This document shows positions 44,165 through 53,558 of a stretch of DNA of 64,000 nt, piece by piece. Position numbers and translations under genes: made by a program. The notes below the pieces were generated by a model, which saw only the letters and a program-made list of their open reading frames with translations, did no database searches and was not told where the DNA came from. Within the stretch, counting starts at the first letter, position 1. Every line of letters begins with the position of its first letter. Source of the stretch: DATFCK01 sp963728975 (GTDB lineage: Bacteria > Verrucomicrobiota > Verrucomicrobiia > Chthoniobacterales > UBA10450); contig CAVSMF010000001.1 of the NCBI GenBank assembly GCA_963728975.1, forward strand, positions 1,922,001-1,986,000, read 5' to 3'.

Positions 44165-44953
44165 TCAAGACTCCGGCCCTGGAATCCGCTGATCCGGCGG
44201 AATATTTAGCTCATTTTCAAGAACCTTCAGCCGCCTGATCAATGTGGGCAGACGCTCCTGTTCGCCCATGTCGTAGAGGCGGCGGAGCTCGGTATAAGCC
44301 TCCCGTTCCCGGCCTTTGCAATAGGAGAGTTCGTAAGCGGCAAAACGTTTATCATAACTCGGCGCTCCCGGCAGGGCCGCGGCTTTGGCGAAAAACTCGG
44401 CCGCGGCCGCGTGGTTTTTGTACTTCTCCTTGTAGAGCCGGGCAAGCGACTCGTAAAGCTGGGGGCGCTCGGGATTGTTCTGAATGCCGCGTTCGAGAAA
44501 ATCCTTGCCCAGAGCATAATATTCCCGGGCGGTTTTGATCCGGAGAGCCAGGCGCGGTTGAGAGCGATCGTTTAACGCCGCCACGCTGGCATTCCAAGCC
44601 ATGTGCCAGGCAGCCATGTCCCAGAACAGGACCGAGCGCGGTTGCAACGTTGTGACCTGGCGAAAAAGCAGAAGCACCCGGCCCCACTCGGTTTCTTCCC
44701 AGGCCACATGGGCTTGAATAAACAGCACATCGGCCACCAGGGACCGAAATCCGCTGAGGGCTGCGACAAAGCCAAGTTGGCCGATTTGTTCACGAAGGCT
44801 GAGATTGAGTTCCGCTCCATGAAAGTGCAGCCGCCGGTGGGTGGCGGCGAGGTTGCGCTCGATTGGCAGTTTTAACGCGCCAAAACCCAGGAGGAGGACA
44901 AACAGAAAGGCGGTTTTTGTCAGGCCGCGGGTGCGAAGAAAATCTCTCGTCAC
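44165..44953 (-). CDS. TPR-like protein of an ABC transporter operon
   Basis: 262 residues with a GTG start. One N-terminal membrane helix (TAFLFVLLLGFGALKLPI) then a long helical part with TPR-like units (YYALGKDFLERGIQNNPERP, then LYESLARLYKEKYKNHAAAA). It overlaps the upstream permease gene by 4 bases (GTGA), so the three genes are translated together. It is likely an accessory subunit of the exporter. Unknown family. Confidence 0.75.
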   Translation of the reverse strand: MTRDFLRTRGLTKTAFLFVLLLGFGALKLPIERNLAATHRRLHFHGAELNLSLREQIGQLGFVAALSGFRSLVADVLFIQAHVAWEETEWGRVLLLFRQVTTLQPRSVLFWDMAAWHMAWNASVAALNDRSQPRLALRIKTAREYYALGKDFLERGIQNNPERPQLYESLARLYKEKYKNHAAAAEFFAKAAALPGAPSYDKRFAAYELSYCKGREREAYTELRRLYDMGEQERLPTLIRRLKVLENELNIPPDQRIPGPES

Positions 44954-45894
44954 AGTTCTTTCCCGTAGAAAACGACGGCAGCCAGGGCGGTGTAAACCAT
45001 CACATAAAAGACGCCCATCAGGGCGGTTTTCATGAACAGGGCCAACGGAATCGCCGTTCCCACCACTATGTCATCGACAAGATTAAATGCCTGCAGATCC
45101 GGAAAAGCGAGCGCCACTACGGCAAGAAACAAGCGGCTGGCCCAACCGGCGGCATGTTCGTGCAGCCAGTATTCGCGGGCGGTGGCCTGGAGATGTCCGA
45201 TAAAATAAACGAACACCATCACCACGATCGTGAAGATGTTGCTGCTGGCGAATGTCGAAACAAAAAGAGTGAGCGCGGCCAGCAGACAGGCTTTGAAATA
45301 AATGAGGGCAATGCCGGGAACGAGATTGAGGTTGAGGGCCGAGCTGCGCACGGCTTGCAACGCGCTCTGGAGCTGTTCCGGCGGCGCCGCCCTCATCTGG
45401 CGCGCGGTTTCATGCAGGACTGTTTGCTCCCGGGTGTAGATTACGACGAAAAAAAGCGCGCTCATCGCCAGAGTGCTGATGGCCAGGAGCAAGAGAACGC
45501 CCGCCAGTTTTCCGATCAGATACTCGATCCGCGGCACCGGTTTGGCCAGAATCGTGTAGATGGTGCGATCTTCCAGGTCCTGGGGAATGAGGCGAGCGCT
45601 GGCCACGATCGCCAGGATCGAGGTGAAAATCGACATCGCCCCGAGCGACACATCTTTTAAGATTTGAAATTCCTGCTGGAAACTGAGCCGGGCCATGATC
45701 AGCGAGCTGCCGATTACGAGCAGCCCAAAAATAAGCAGGAAGTAAAAAACCTTTTGCCGGGTCAGATCGGTGAGGGTGTTGCCGGTAATGGCGCCGATCC
45801 GGGAAATGGAAAACGCGCGATGACGGGATTCGATCATTTTGTTGGAGGGCAGAACCAGGGAATCCTCCTGGCCCCCAATCGGCACGCGTCTCAT
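44950..45894 (-). CDS. ABC-2 type transporter permease
   Basis: 314 residues with about six hydrophobic segments (FYFLLIFGLLVIGSSLIMA, then LLLLAISTLAMSALFFVVI and others). The block IPQDLEDRTIYTILAKPVPRIEYLIGKLAGVL is typical of ABC-2 and GldF/NosY-like permeases. The start overlaps the ATPase gene by 4 bases (ATGA). It forms the membrane part of the exporter; the substrate is unknown. Confidence 0.88.
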   Translation of the reverse strand: MRRVPIGGQEDSLVLPSNKMIESRHRAFSISRIGAITGNTLTDLTRQKVFYFLLIFGLLVIGSSLIMARLSFQQEFQILKDVSLGAMSIFTSILAIVASARLIPQDLEDRTIYTILAKPVPRIEYLIGKLAGVLLLLAISTLAMSALFFVVIYTREQTVLHETARQMRAAPPEQLQSALQAVRSSALNLNLVPGIALIYFKACLLAALTLFVSTFASSNIFTIVVMVFVYFIGHLQATAREYWLHEHAAGWASRLFLAVVALAFPDLQAFNLVDDIVVGTAIPLALFMKTALMGVFYVMVYTALAAVVFYGKEL

Positions 45895-46745
45895 CGTCTT
45901 TTGTTTTCGCTTGTGGCCTCGAGAAATAGACGTTCGAGGGTAGTAGTCGGTTTTTTGCGCTCGATCACTTTGGCGTCGGACTTCCGGGCAAACGCTTCGA
46001 TCTCGTCCAAAAGGACGTCGGAAGCGTTCTCCAGGACTAACTCAGTCTGATTCTTGATCGTGATCAGTTCATCCAGCCGGCCTTCCCGCACCAGCTCTCC
46101 GTCCGCCAAAATGCCTACCCGATCGCAAATCTCCTGGGCCTGGGCCAGCAGGTGCGACGAAAGCAGGACGGTTATTCCCCGGCTTTTGAGCTCCAAAATC
46201 AAGTCCCGGATCTGACGAGATCCCACCGGATCGACGCCGGCTGTCGGTTCGTCCAGGACGATCAACCTTGGCTCCTGAATGAGCGCCTGAGCCAGGCCAA
46301 TCCGCTGCAACATCCCTTTGGAATAAGTTTTCAGCCGGCGCTCGCTGGCATTGGTCAGGCCGACCAGCTCCAGCAATTCGTCGATCCGCTTTTTCAACCC
46401 CAGGCCTCGCCGGCCGCACAATTTCCCGAAAAAACTCAACGTCTCCCGGCCGGTCAGATATTTATAGAAGTAGGGATTTTCCGGCAGAAAGCCGACTGCC
46501 TCGCGGCTTTCCACCCGGCAGCTATCCTGGCCAAAAATCTCGGTCGCGCCGCGACTCGGGGAGACAAGCCCCAGAATGATCTTGAGGGTGGTGCTCTTGC
46601 CCGATCCGTTTGGTCCGAGCAAACCGTAGACTTCGCCCGGTTCCACCCGAAGATTGAGATCGCGCACCGCCACCACGGGTTGACGGTGAAACGGAATCGG
46701 AAAGACCTTGGTCAGGCCGCGAACTGCAATAGCGGGCTCAGTCAT
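45891..46745 (-). CDS. ABC transporter ATP-binding protein
   Basis: 284 residues. Walker A is GPNGSGKSTTLK, followed by a Q-loop near VGFLPENPY. The signature is TYSKGMLQRIGLAQAL, Walker B LIVLDEPTAGVDP, and the H-loop in VLLSSHLLAQ. The DrrA/CcmA-like C-terminal ~60 residues are present. It pairs with the permease and TPR gene downstream. Confidence 0.93.
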   Translation of the reverse strand: MTEPAIAVRGLTKVFPIPFHRQPVVAVRDLNLRVEPGEVYGLLGPNGSGKSTTLKIILGLVSPSRGATEIFGQDSCRVESREAVGFLPENPYFYKYLTGRETLSFFGKLCGRRGLGLKKRIDELLELVGLTNASERRLKTYSKGMLQRIGLAQALIQEPRLIVLDEPTAGVDPVGSRQIRDLILELKSRGITVLLSSHLLAQAQEICDRVGILADGELVREGRLDELITIKNQTELVLENASDVLLDEIEAFARKSDAKVIERKKPTTTLERLFLEATSENKRR

Positions 46746-47013
46746 ACCGGATCTCGAATCCGCGGGCGGTTACGGGTGCGGCCGGGCTGGTCTCGTTTTG
46801 GCCGCGGATGTGAGAAGCGAGTTCGCTGCGTCGAATCGCTTCCAGAAAATCACGCACTTCGGTTTCCTCGCCCTTGACCTGAAGCTCGACCCGGCCATCG
46901 CGGAGGTTGCGCACCCAACCGATGACCTCGAACCCTTTGGCAATATGCTGGACCGACCAGCGAAAGCCGACGCCTTGAACGTATCCTTCGTAAACGACCT
47001 GGAGCGAGATCAT
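46738..47013 (-). CDS. acyP: acylphosphatase
   Basis: 91 residues from ATG 47013; an upstream in-frame start at 47067 is less likely. The family motif YVQGVGFRWSVQHIAKG has the catalytic Arg, and GWVRNLRDGRVELQVKGE has the catalytic Asn. It hydrolyses acyl phosphates such as carbamoyl or acetyl phosphate. Its 3' end overlaps the ABC ATPase start by 8 bases, so it leads that operon. Confidence 0.93.
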   Translation of the reverse strand: MISLQVVYEGYVQGVGFRWSVQHIAKGFEVIGWVRNLRDGRVELQVKGEETEVRDFLEAIRRSELASHIRGQNETSPAAPVTARGFEIRYD

Positions 47014-47156
47014 GAGATAAAAAGCGCTGCCCGTTACCGGCAAATGAAGCATAAACGCAATCCGCACGCTCGCGCTACTGTTCGCTCCATCGGCGGCTCG
47101 CTTGCGAGTTTACCGGCAGATATCCGCCGAATCGAAACCGGTCCGGAACGGAGCGG

Positions 47157-47591
47157 TTATTTGTAGGAGTAAACCAGACAAAAAGTGCTCTCGCCCCCGT
47201 CCAACAAAGTTATCAAAACATAATATTGGCCGCTGCTGGTAGGCGAAAATCCGGCAGCCGCTTTTTCCGCGTCGTTATAATTCTCGGTCTGGACCCGCCG
47301 TCCGGTTTCATCGTAAATCGCGACGTCGATTTTCTTGGCCGGCTCGGTTGCCCCCACCGAAAACCAATATTGATTTCCGGCATAGAGATTCACGGCGATC
47401 AGAGCGTTTTGGTGGGGCTTGAGCGGTCCCGACCAGTGGCCGTCGCGCATCTTGAAGCCATCGTTAGAAAACGCACCAGCGAGGTCGAGAACGATTTTGT
47501 GGGCCTGCACTTCCTTGTCTGTCTCGCCCCGCACTCCCACACCGGCAGCGCACAAAAAAACCGACACCAGGATCGGCAACCAATGTTTCAT
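47157..47591 (-). CDS. hypothetical secreted protein
   Basis: 144 residues. A Sec signal peptide (LPILVSVFLCAAGVGVRG) precedes a mature part ending in a beta-rich C-terminal domain (QYWFSVGATEPAKKIDVAIY, then SSGQYYVLITLLDGGESTFC). The layout resembles pre-peptidase C-terminal-like beta-sandwich domains, but the identity is too low to name it. The start overlaps the upstream gene by 4 bases, so the two are co-translated. Confidence 0.7.
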   Translation of the reverse strand: MKHWLPILVSVFLCAAGVGVRGETDKEVQAHKIVLDLAGAFSNDGFKMRDGHWSGPLKPHQNALIAVNLYAGNQYWFSVGATEPAKKIDVAIYDETGRRVQTENYNDAEKAAAGFSPTSSGQYYVLITLLDGGESTFCLVYSYK

Positions 47592-48388
47592 TGCGGTTTG
47601 CGTTGGATCTCTTCCATGATCTGCCCCACGGCCTCATGGACCTTGCGCACATCGTCGACGCTTGGAGCTTTGCCAAGCGGAAAGGAGACCAGTTTTTCGA
47701 CGGTGCTCAGCTGCTCGGTCACCTGTTTGACCAACGGATCACTCCGCATCTCGGGCGACACGTCGTTCATCTTCGACTGGATAAATCCGACCAGTGCCGG
47801 TTGCCGCAGGACCTTGGCGCTGCGTTCGTCGTAATTTTGCAAGACCGCTCCGCTCACTACCTGAGTGCCGCGGATCCAACCTCCCAGGCTGACCAGGATG
47901 ATCAGGTCCTGGTCCTGATGCGATTGCATGGACGACTTGACCTCATTCTGGGTGGCTTCGAGCTCTTCCTGGAGCGCGTCCCACTCGCTGTTTTCAGCGA
48001 ATTCATTAATACTGTTGCCGCGGCTCAGAATGTTTTCGCTGACTCCAAGGGCTTTCGCCATCCGAATGATGTCGCTTCCGACGTTCTTTACCTGCTGGCT
48101 ATCCTCCGCTTCGATTGCAATGAAGCCATCCGCAATCAACCCCCCAAGGTTAAGCGCAATTTGGGGACGGTCGCGGTAATTAGTCGGCATCGGACCCCGA
48201 AACTGATCGGCCCAGTTCATCTTGCCCGGCTTGCCAAGCGCGGCAAATAACTCGCCCGGGGTTGGAATGGTGATGGAATCATTCCGGACGGCATTGGCTA
48301 ACTCCTGCGAAGACAAGCGCGGCGCTTCCGCCGCCGGAAGAAAGCCGGCCATGAGAACGATAACCAGATATGCCGACCACCGACGCAT
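47588..48388 (-). CDS. hypothetical secreted protein
   Basis: 266 residues from ATG 48388, with signal peptide SAYLVIVLMAGFLPAAEA. An upstream in-frame start (48472) would put a non-conserved 28 residues before it and is rejected. The mature part is mainly helical, with conserved-looking blocks DSITIPTPGELFAALGKPGK and YRDRPQIALNLGGLIADGF. No domain is recognised. It forms a two-gene transcript with the next secreted protein. Confidence 0.75.
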   Translation of the reverse strand: MRRWSAYLVIVLMAGFLPAAEAPRLSSQELANAVRNDSITIPTPGELFAALGKPGKMNWADQFRGPMPTNYRDRPQIALNLGGLIADGFIAIEAEDSQQVKNVGSDIIRMAKALGVSENILSRGNSINEFAENSEWDALQEELEATQNEVKSSMQSHQDQDLIILVSLGGWIRGTQVVSGAVLQNYDERSAKVLRQPALVGFIQSKMNDVSPEMRSDPLVKQVTEQLSTVEKLVSFPLGKAPSVDDVRKVHEAVGQIMEEIQRKPQ

Positions 48389-48635
48389 TGGCGGTAGGTT
48401 AGTCGCATCGCCGTGACATTGCCAGCGAGAATCAGCTGCTGTCCCGGCCGGCGCTTGCCACCACCCGGCCATGCTTTCAGGCAGGGACGCACCTCCGGGG
48501 CGTCCGGACGATGGGCCAACAACGAGTATTTATTGCATGCCGCGCCAACCCCCCGGCACCTCGGAGAGATGCCCCTGCCTGAGCTTGAACTGCGGCCGGC
48601 TGCTGGCATGATCAAACGAAAGCTCCTCAACCATC

Positions 48636-49919
48636 ATGGCATCAACTGCAATTCGTGAGATCCGCGGCCGCGAAATCCTTGATTCGCGCGGTAATCCTAC
48701 TGTCGAGGTGGACGTGCGGCTGGAGGGAGGCGGGTTTGGCCGGGCGGCGGTTCCGAGCGGCGCGAGCACGGGCGAGCATGAAGCCTGGGAATTGCGCGAT
48801 GGCGACAAGAGCAGGTACGGCGGCAAAGGTGTTTTGAAAGCGGTTGGGCATGTTAATGGCGCGATCGCTTCCGCAATCAAAGGCTGGGACGCGCGCGATC
48901 AGGCCGGGATCGACAAGAAATTGATCGAGCTGGATGGCACTCCCAACAAGAAACAGCTGGGTGCGAATGCTCTATTAGGAGTGTCGCTGGCCGTGGCCCA
49001 CGCCGCCGCCGCCGCCGAACAACTTTCGCTCTTCCGGTATCTGGGCGGTCCGGAGGCCCGGGTTTTGCCCGTGCCGATGATGAACATCCTCAACGCCGGG
49101 GCCCATTCCGACGCTCCGATCGATTTCCAGGAATTCATGATCATGCCAAAGGGCGCGCCCAATTTTGCCGAGGCGGTGCGTTATGGCGCGGAGGTTTTTC
49201 ACGCGCTGAAGGCGGTTTTGAAGGATCGGCATCTTTCCACGGCGATCGGCGACGAAGGCGGGTTTGCTCCTCAACTTGAATCCGCTGAAGATGCCCTGGA
49301 ATCGATTGCAGCCGCGGTAAGCAAGGCCGGCTACAAGTTAGGCGAACAGATTTTCATCGCTCTCGATCCCGCCGCGTCCGAGTTCTACGACCCGGAGGAG
49401 AATGTCTATGTGTTCAAGAAATCGGACGGCTCCAAACGCACCGCCGACCAGCTGATCGATTACTACGTCGATCTTTGCGGGCGTTTTCCCATCATCTCAA
49501 TTGAGGACGGCTGCGCTGAGAACGACTGGGAGGGCTGGAAGAAATTGACCGCCCGTCTGGGCGCCAAGATGCAACTGGTCGGAGACGATCTGTTTGTCAC
49601 CAACGTAAAATTCCTGGGCAAAGGAATCGAGGAACGGGTGGCGAACTCGATTTTGATCAAGGTCAACCAGATCGGCACGCTGAGCGAAACCATTGCCGCC
49701 ATCGATCTGGCCAAGAAGAACGACTACACCGCGGTGATCAGCCATCGCTCGGGAGAAACGGAAGACACCACCATTGCCGACATTGCGGTGGCAACCAACG
49801 CCGGACAGATAAAGACCGGCTCGCTCTGCCGGAGCGATCGGGTGGCGAAATACAACCGGCTTCTGCGGATCGCGGAAGAACTTGGTGACAACGCGATTTA
49901 CGGCGGTAAGATGCGCTAA
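48636..49919 (+). CDS. eno: enolase
   Basis: 427 residues. Motifs are REILDSRGNPTVEVDV, GANALLGVSLAVAHAAA, GDEGGFAP (catalytic Glu), ISIEDGCAENDW, LVGDDLFVTN, LIKVNQIGT (catalytic Lys) and SHRSGETEDTTIAD. It converts 2-phosphoglycerate to phosphoenolpyruvate in glycolysis and can sit in the RNA degradosome. The next gene starts right at its stop. Confidence 0.97.
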   Translation: MASTAIREIRGREILDSRGNPTVEVDVRLEGGGFGRAAVPSGASTGEHEAWELRDGDKSRYGGKGVLKAVGHVNGAIASAIKGWDARDQAGIDKKLIELDGTPNKKQLGANALLGVSLAVAHAAAAAEQLSLFRYLGGPEARVLPVPMMNILNAGAHSDAPIDFQEFMIMPKGAPNFAEAVRYGAEVFHALKAVLKDRHLSTAIGDEGGFAPQLESAEDALESIAAAVSKAGYKLGEQIFIALDPAASEFYDPEENVYVFKKSDGSKRTADQLIDYYVDLCGRFPIISIEDGCAENDWEGWKKLTARLGAKMQLVGDDLFVTNVKFLGKGIEERVANSILIKVNQIGTLSETIAAIDLAKKNDYTAVISHRSGETEDTTIADIAVATNAGQIKTGSLCRSDRVAKYNRLLRIAEELGDNAIYGGKMR

Positions 49920-50282
49920 GTGGAGCAAACTTTCGCCGATTTTCGCGCCCGCCGGGAAGCCACGCTTTGGCAGCGCTTAAATCGCGTCCTGCAAGTCCTG
50001 CTCGTTATCGCGGTCTGGCTGGTCATCATCAGCCTGTTTCTGCCGCCGTATAAGAGGTTGATGCGGAGCCATGAGGAGACCGACAACTTAGTGGCGCAAG
50101 TCAGCGAGCAAAAAGGCTTGCTTGGGCGGCAGACCCGCGAGATCAACCTGCTCAAGACCGACGTCACTTATCTGGAAACGATCGCGCGCGATCGTCTCGA
50201 CGTGATGAAGGAGGGCGAAACGATTTTTCGTCTCGAGCCGGAGAAGGCAAAAAACAAAAGAGAAGTTTCGCCGCGAAGGTAG
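49920..50282 (+). CDS. FtsB/DivIC-like septum formation initiator
   Basis: 120 residues with a GTG start that begins at the base after eno's stop. One membrane helix (VLLVIAVWLVIISLFLPPY) is followed by a coiled coil (LVAQVSEQKGLLGRQTREIN) and the family's YLETIARDRLDVMKEGE segment. FtsB/DivIC works with FtsL and FtsQ in the divisome. The eno-ftsB arrangement is common across bacteria, which supports the call. Confidence 0.88.
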   Translation: MEQTFADFRARREATLWQRLNRVLQVLLVIAVWLVIISLFLPPYKRLMRSHEETDNLVAQVSEQKGLLGRQTREINLLKTDVTYLETIARDRLDVMKEGETIFRLEPEKAKNKREVSPRR

Positions 50283-50547
50283 ACCAAAAATAAGAGCAGC
50301 TGCGCCGGTTCAGGTTTCGCATCGCGCTCGGACAGCCCGATCCGCCGAAGGAGGTGGATCGAGCAGTCCCTGCTCGATGCTAAAAACGGGCCGCCGCAGG
50401 CGCATGAATTCCCCCTGTCAGAATCCAAGCGAGTTATTTCGAACTGGAAGTAGTGAGCGGCTTCGCCGCTTTGATTTGGCATCGCGCTCGGAGAGCACGA
50501 TCCACCTTTCTGCTGGCCAAATTAAACCGTTGCGTTATCTTTTTCGC
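50283..50547. repeat. gap with palindromic repeats between ftsB-like gene and prfB
   Basis: ATCGAGCA-GTCCC-TGCTCGAT (50358-50378) is a perfect 8-bp hairpin. GCATCGCGCTCGGA followed by CGATCC occurs twice (50320 and 50480) and again at about 11107 in degraded form. No gene is called. Confidence 0.6.
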
Positions 50548-51682
50548 ATGCCTGCTGAGCTTGCCAGCATTGATGCTGAAGTTTTGAAATCGCGTCTGAG
50601 CGAGCTCCGGAGGTTTCTTTGACCTGGGCAAACTTCAGGAAGAATTAGCTGCGCTGGAAAAGCGCATGAGCGCGCCCGATTTTTGGAGCAACCGGGAGCG
50701 CGCCCAGGGCGACGTCGAACAGGTATCGCGTCTGCGATCGCTGGTTAACCCGTTCCATCAGCTCGAACGCGAGGTTCAGGATTTCGAAGCGCTTCGGCAG
50801 CTCGCTCAGGAGGAAACAAGCGAGGCAGGTCGAGCCCAGGCGGAACGGGAAGTATCTGCCGAGCACGCCCGCCTTGTCCATCAGCTGGGGGAATTCGAGT
50901 TGCGCCAGTTTTTATCCGGCGAAAACGACCGGGCCAACGCCTTTGTCACCATTCATTCCGGAGCGGGCGGGACAGAATCGTGCGATTGGGCCGACATGCT
51001 CTTGCGGATGTACCAACGCTGGATCGAACGCAGCGGCTACCGGTCTCAAACCGTCGACATCCAGCAGGGGGAAGAAGTGGGTATCAAATCGGTCACTCTT
51101 CTGGTCAGCGGCGAATACGCCTACGGCCATCTCCAAACCGAACGCGGCGTGCATCGGCTTGTCCGGATCTCCCCTTTCGACGCCAACAAACGCCGGCACA
51201 CTTCATTTGCCAGTGTCGATGTCGTTCCGGAAATCGCGGATTCGGCGCCGATTGAAATCAACCCGGCCGATCTGGAGATCGCGACCTATCGAAGTGGGGG
51301 GAAGGGCGGCCAGAACGTGAACAAGGTCGAAACGGCGGTGCGGATCGTGCACAAACCGAGCGGCATCGTGGTGGCATGTCAGGCCGAACGCAGCCAGGGG
51401 CGCAACCGCGAGCTCGCTCTCAAAATGTTGAAGGCGAAGCTGTATGAGATCGAGCAGGACAAAAAACGGGCCGAGATCGACCGCCAGTACGGCGAGAAAG
51501 GCGACATTGCCTGGGGAAGCCAGATTCGCTCCTACGTTTTTCAGCCTTATCAAATGGTCAAAGACCACCGGACGGGAGCGGAGACGAGCAATGTGCAGGC
51601 GGTGATGGATGGCGATCTCGATCTTTTTATTCAGGCAAAACTGCGCGGACAAACAAGCGACAAAACGGAAAGCGAACCGTAA
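50548..51682 (+). CDS. prfB: peptide chain release factor 2, expressed by programmed +1 frameshift
   Basis: Translation starts at ATG 50548 and reads 24 codons to CTT (50617-50619). It then meets an in-frame TGA and shifts +1 to GAC (50621) for 353 more residues. RF2 hallmarks are the SPF tripeptide in RISPFDANKRRHTS and GGQ in GGKGGQNVNKVETAVR. It recognises UGA and UAA stops. The frameshift self-regulates RF2: low RF2 favours the shift. The total of about 377 residues agrees with RF2. Confidence 0.96.
50606..50623 (+). promoter_or_regulatory. prfB programmed frameshift site
   Basis: CTCCGGAGGTTTCTTTGAC contains an internal Shine-Dalgarno-like GGAGG, a 3-base spacer, the slippery CTT, then TGA and C. 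This is the classical RF2 autoregulation element with poor termination context (TGAC). Confidence 0.95.
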
Positions 51683-51708
51683 GGGGTCGGCCGAAGCGGC
51701 CTGAAGCG

Positions 51709-51795
51709 CCAAATCCCAAACCCCAAACCCCAAACCCCAAAGAAGCACTAGAAGCCATCTTTGGTTATTCGAGGTTGGTGCTTGGTGCTTTCATT
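51709..51795. repeat. palindrome of the CAAACCCCAAAG family between prfB and sprT-like gene
   Basis: CCCAAACCCCAAA units (51717-51740) face inverted TTGGTGCTTGGTGC units (51775-51788). The arms are like those at 36822. The C-terminal codons of the SprT-like gene (51748-51790) lie in the right arm. Confidence 0.7.
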
Positions 51796-52326
51796 GATTA
51801 GCCGTAGCCGGAATCGCGGATCGAATTTTCCCTGATTATGCGCCCGGCAACAGGCCAGACAGGCAACCGCGCTCCGGACGCGCCGGGCCCGCGGAAAATC
51901 CAGCGAACAGCTTGGACATCGATACAAGTAACGGCGCCGATAGGCCCTGACCGGAAACGGCAGATTATGACATCGTTTCTCGTCGCCAATCCCGAGGTCC
52001 TCACAGGCGACGCGCCATTCGGTTCCGTGAGGCAAAATCCGGCGCCGCCCGGCCCGCGATTGCGCGAGCAAATGGGCCAACTCGTGCCGAAGCGTTCGAT
52101 CGATCTCACCCGCACCGTGGTCGCGCAGTCGCGGATTCAAAGAAATCACCTTCGCGTTGAGATCGGCCCGGCCGGCGCAGCTTCGCAGTCGCGAATTCCA
52201 GAGGACCCGGATGTTTGCGGCGAGCCGATGCGCGCCGTTGGCCCGAAGCAGCTCGTGGGCGCGCGCTTCCAGGTGTGGATCGTCCGCGGTGGCAAACAGG
52301 AGTTCGAGCTGTTCAAGCAACAGCAT
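51748..52326 (-). CDS. SprT-like zinc metalloprotease-domain protein
   Basis: 192 residues. The zinc motif is LRHELAHLLAQ (HExxH), followed by HGTEWR with the third His. A C-terminal zinc ribbon has CPSC and CLACC. SprT/Spartan-like proteins can act on DNA-protein crosslinks, but the bacterial role is unclear. The last ~14 residues (STKHQPRITKDGF) are encoded by an intergenic palindrome arm. The start overlaps the cysteine desulfurase gene end by 14 bases. Confidence 0.85.
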   Translation of the reverse strand: MLLLEQLELLFATADDPHLEARAHELLRANGAHRLAANIRVLWNSRLRSCAGRADLNAKVISLNPRLRDHGAGEIDRTLRHELAHLLAQSRAGRRRILPHGTEWRVACEDLGIGDEKRCHNLPFPVRAYRRRYLYRCPSCSLDFPRARRVRSAVACLACCRAHNQGKFDPRFRLRLINESTKHQPRITKDGF

Positions 52327-53470
52327 ATTGGCCGGCTTTTCGCCTGTTCAGTCGTTCCAGCACCTCGGAGATCGCCTGGCCGGCGGCATCCATTTCGTCG
52401 GCGGTGGTTTGTTTGCCTAACGAAAACCGGACCGCCGATCGGGCGCGCTCCATCGGCAGGCCCATCGCCAGCAGAACATGCGAGGCAACGACCGAGCCTA
52501 CCATGCAGGCCGAACCGCTCGAGGCGCAGATCCCCTTCAAATCGAGCGCGATTAGGAGCATCTCGGAATCAAGCCCGGGAAAACTCATGTTCAAAGTATT
52601 GGCCAGACGGGGAGCGCTTTCGCCGTTTTCCACTGCATTGGCGGCATTTGCCCTAACCGATTGAGCCAGGGCATTGCGCAAATCCTCCTCTCTACCCTGT
52701 TCCTGTTCGCGATCGCGCAAGGTGAACTCGGCCGCGGCCGCCATTCCGGCAATGGCCGGAACGTTCTCGGTCCCGGGCCGCCGCTCGTTTTCATGGGCGC
52801 CGCCAAACAGGATCGGCTGAATCGACAGCCCGCTCCGCAGATAGAGAAAACCGGCTCCTTTCGGTCCGTAAAACTTGTGAGCAGCGAAACTGGCGGCATC
52901 GACCAGGGAAAGATCGCTCTCGATCTTGCCAAACGATTGAACCATATCGCTGTGCAACAAAACTCCGCGGTCCCGGCAGATCTTCGAAATCTCGGCCATC
53001 GGCTGAATGACGCCGGTTTCGTTGTTGGCGGTCATGATGGAAACCAGCCGGGTTTCGGGCCGGATGCTGTCCGCGAGTTGATCGAGGTCGATCAATCCGT
53101 CGGAGGAAACACCGAGCCAGGTCACCGCAAAGCCTTCCTCTTTCTCCAGGTGCTCGACAGCGTTCAAGACAGCGTGGTGTTCGGCCTTGTTCGAAATCAA
53201 GTGGCCGCCACCGGACGACCGGCCGCGGGCCAGCCCGAGGACTGCGAGATTGCACGATTCGGTTCCGCCGCTGGTGAAGATAATTTCGTGAGGTCTGGCG
53301 CCTAACAACGCGCTCAATTTGTCGCGGGCTTCGTCGATGACGGCCCGGGCCTGGCGTCCGGCGGCATGGATACTGGAAGGATTGCCGAAGTAGCGGTCCA
53401 GATACGGCAGCATGGCCGAACGCGCCTCCTGGCAGAGCGGCGTAGTCGCATTGTAATCGAGATAGATCAT
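52313..53470 (-). CDS. cysteine desulfurase (IscS/NifS family)
   Basis: 385 residues from ATG 53470; an earlier start at 53515 would add 15 residues. The start is MIYLDYNATTPLCQEARSAM. PLP is bound in the region FTSGGTESCNL and by Lys in SFAAHKFYGPKGAGFLYLR. The active-site loop has ICASSGSAC, the catalytic Cys. It releases sulfur from cysteine for Fe-S clusters and thiolated tRNA. It lies 88 bases downstream of cysE, so sulfur supply and cysteine synthesis are linked. Confidence 0.93.
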   Translation of the reverse strand: MIYLDYNATTPLCQEARSAMLPYLDRYFGNPSSIHAAGRQARAVIDEARDKLSALLGARPHEIIFTSGGTESCNLAVLGLARGRSSGGGHLISNKAEHHAVLNAVEHLEKEEGFAVTWLGVSSDGLIDLDQLADSIRPETRLVSIMTANNETGVIQPMAEISKICRDRGVLLHSDMVQSFGKIESDLSLVDAASFAAHKFYGPKGAGFLYLRSGLSIQPILFGGAHENERRPGTENVPAIAGMAAAAEFTLRDREQEQGREEDLRNALAQSVRANAANAVENGESAPRLANTLNMSFPGLDSEMLLIALDLKGICASSGSACMVGSVVASHVLLAMGLPMERARSAVRFSLGKQTTADEMDAAGQAISEVLERLNRRKAGQYAVA

Positions 53471-53558
53471 GGCAGCGCAAACCTCCGGCTTGCGGGAATT
53501 GCGCCGCGCCCACAAGCCGTTCGGGTCGCAATATCGCTCAAGTTGCAGTGGAAGCAGC

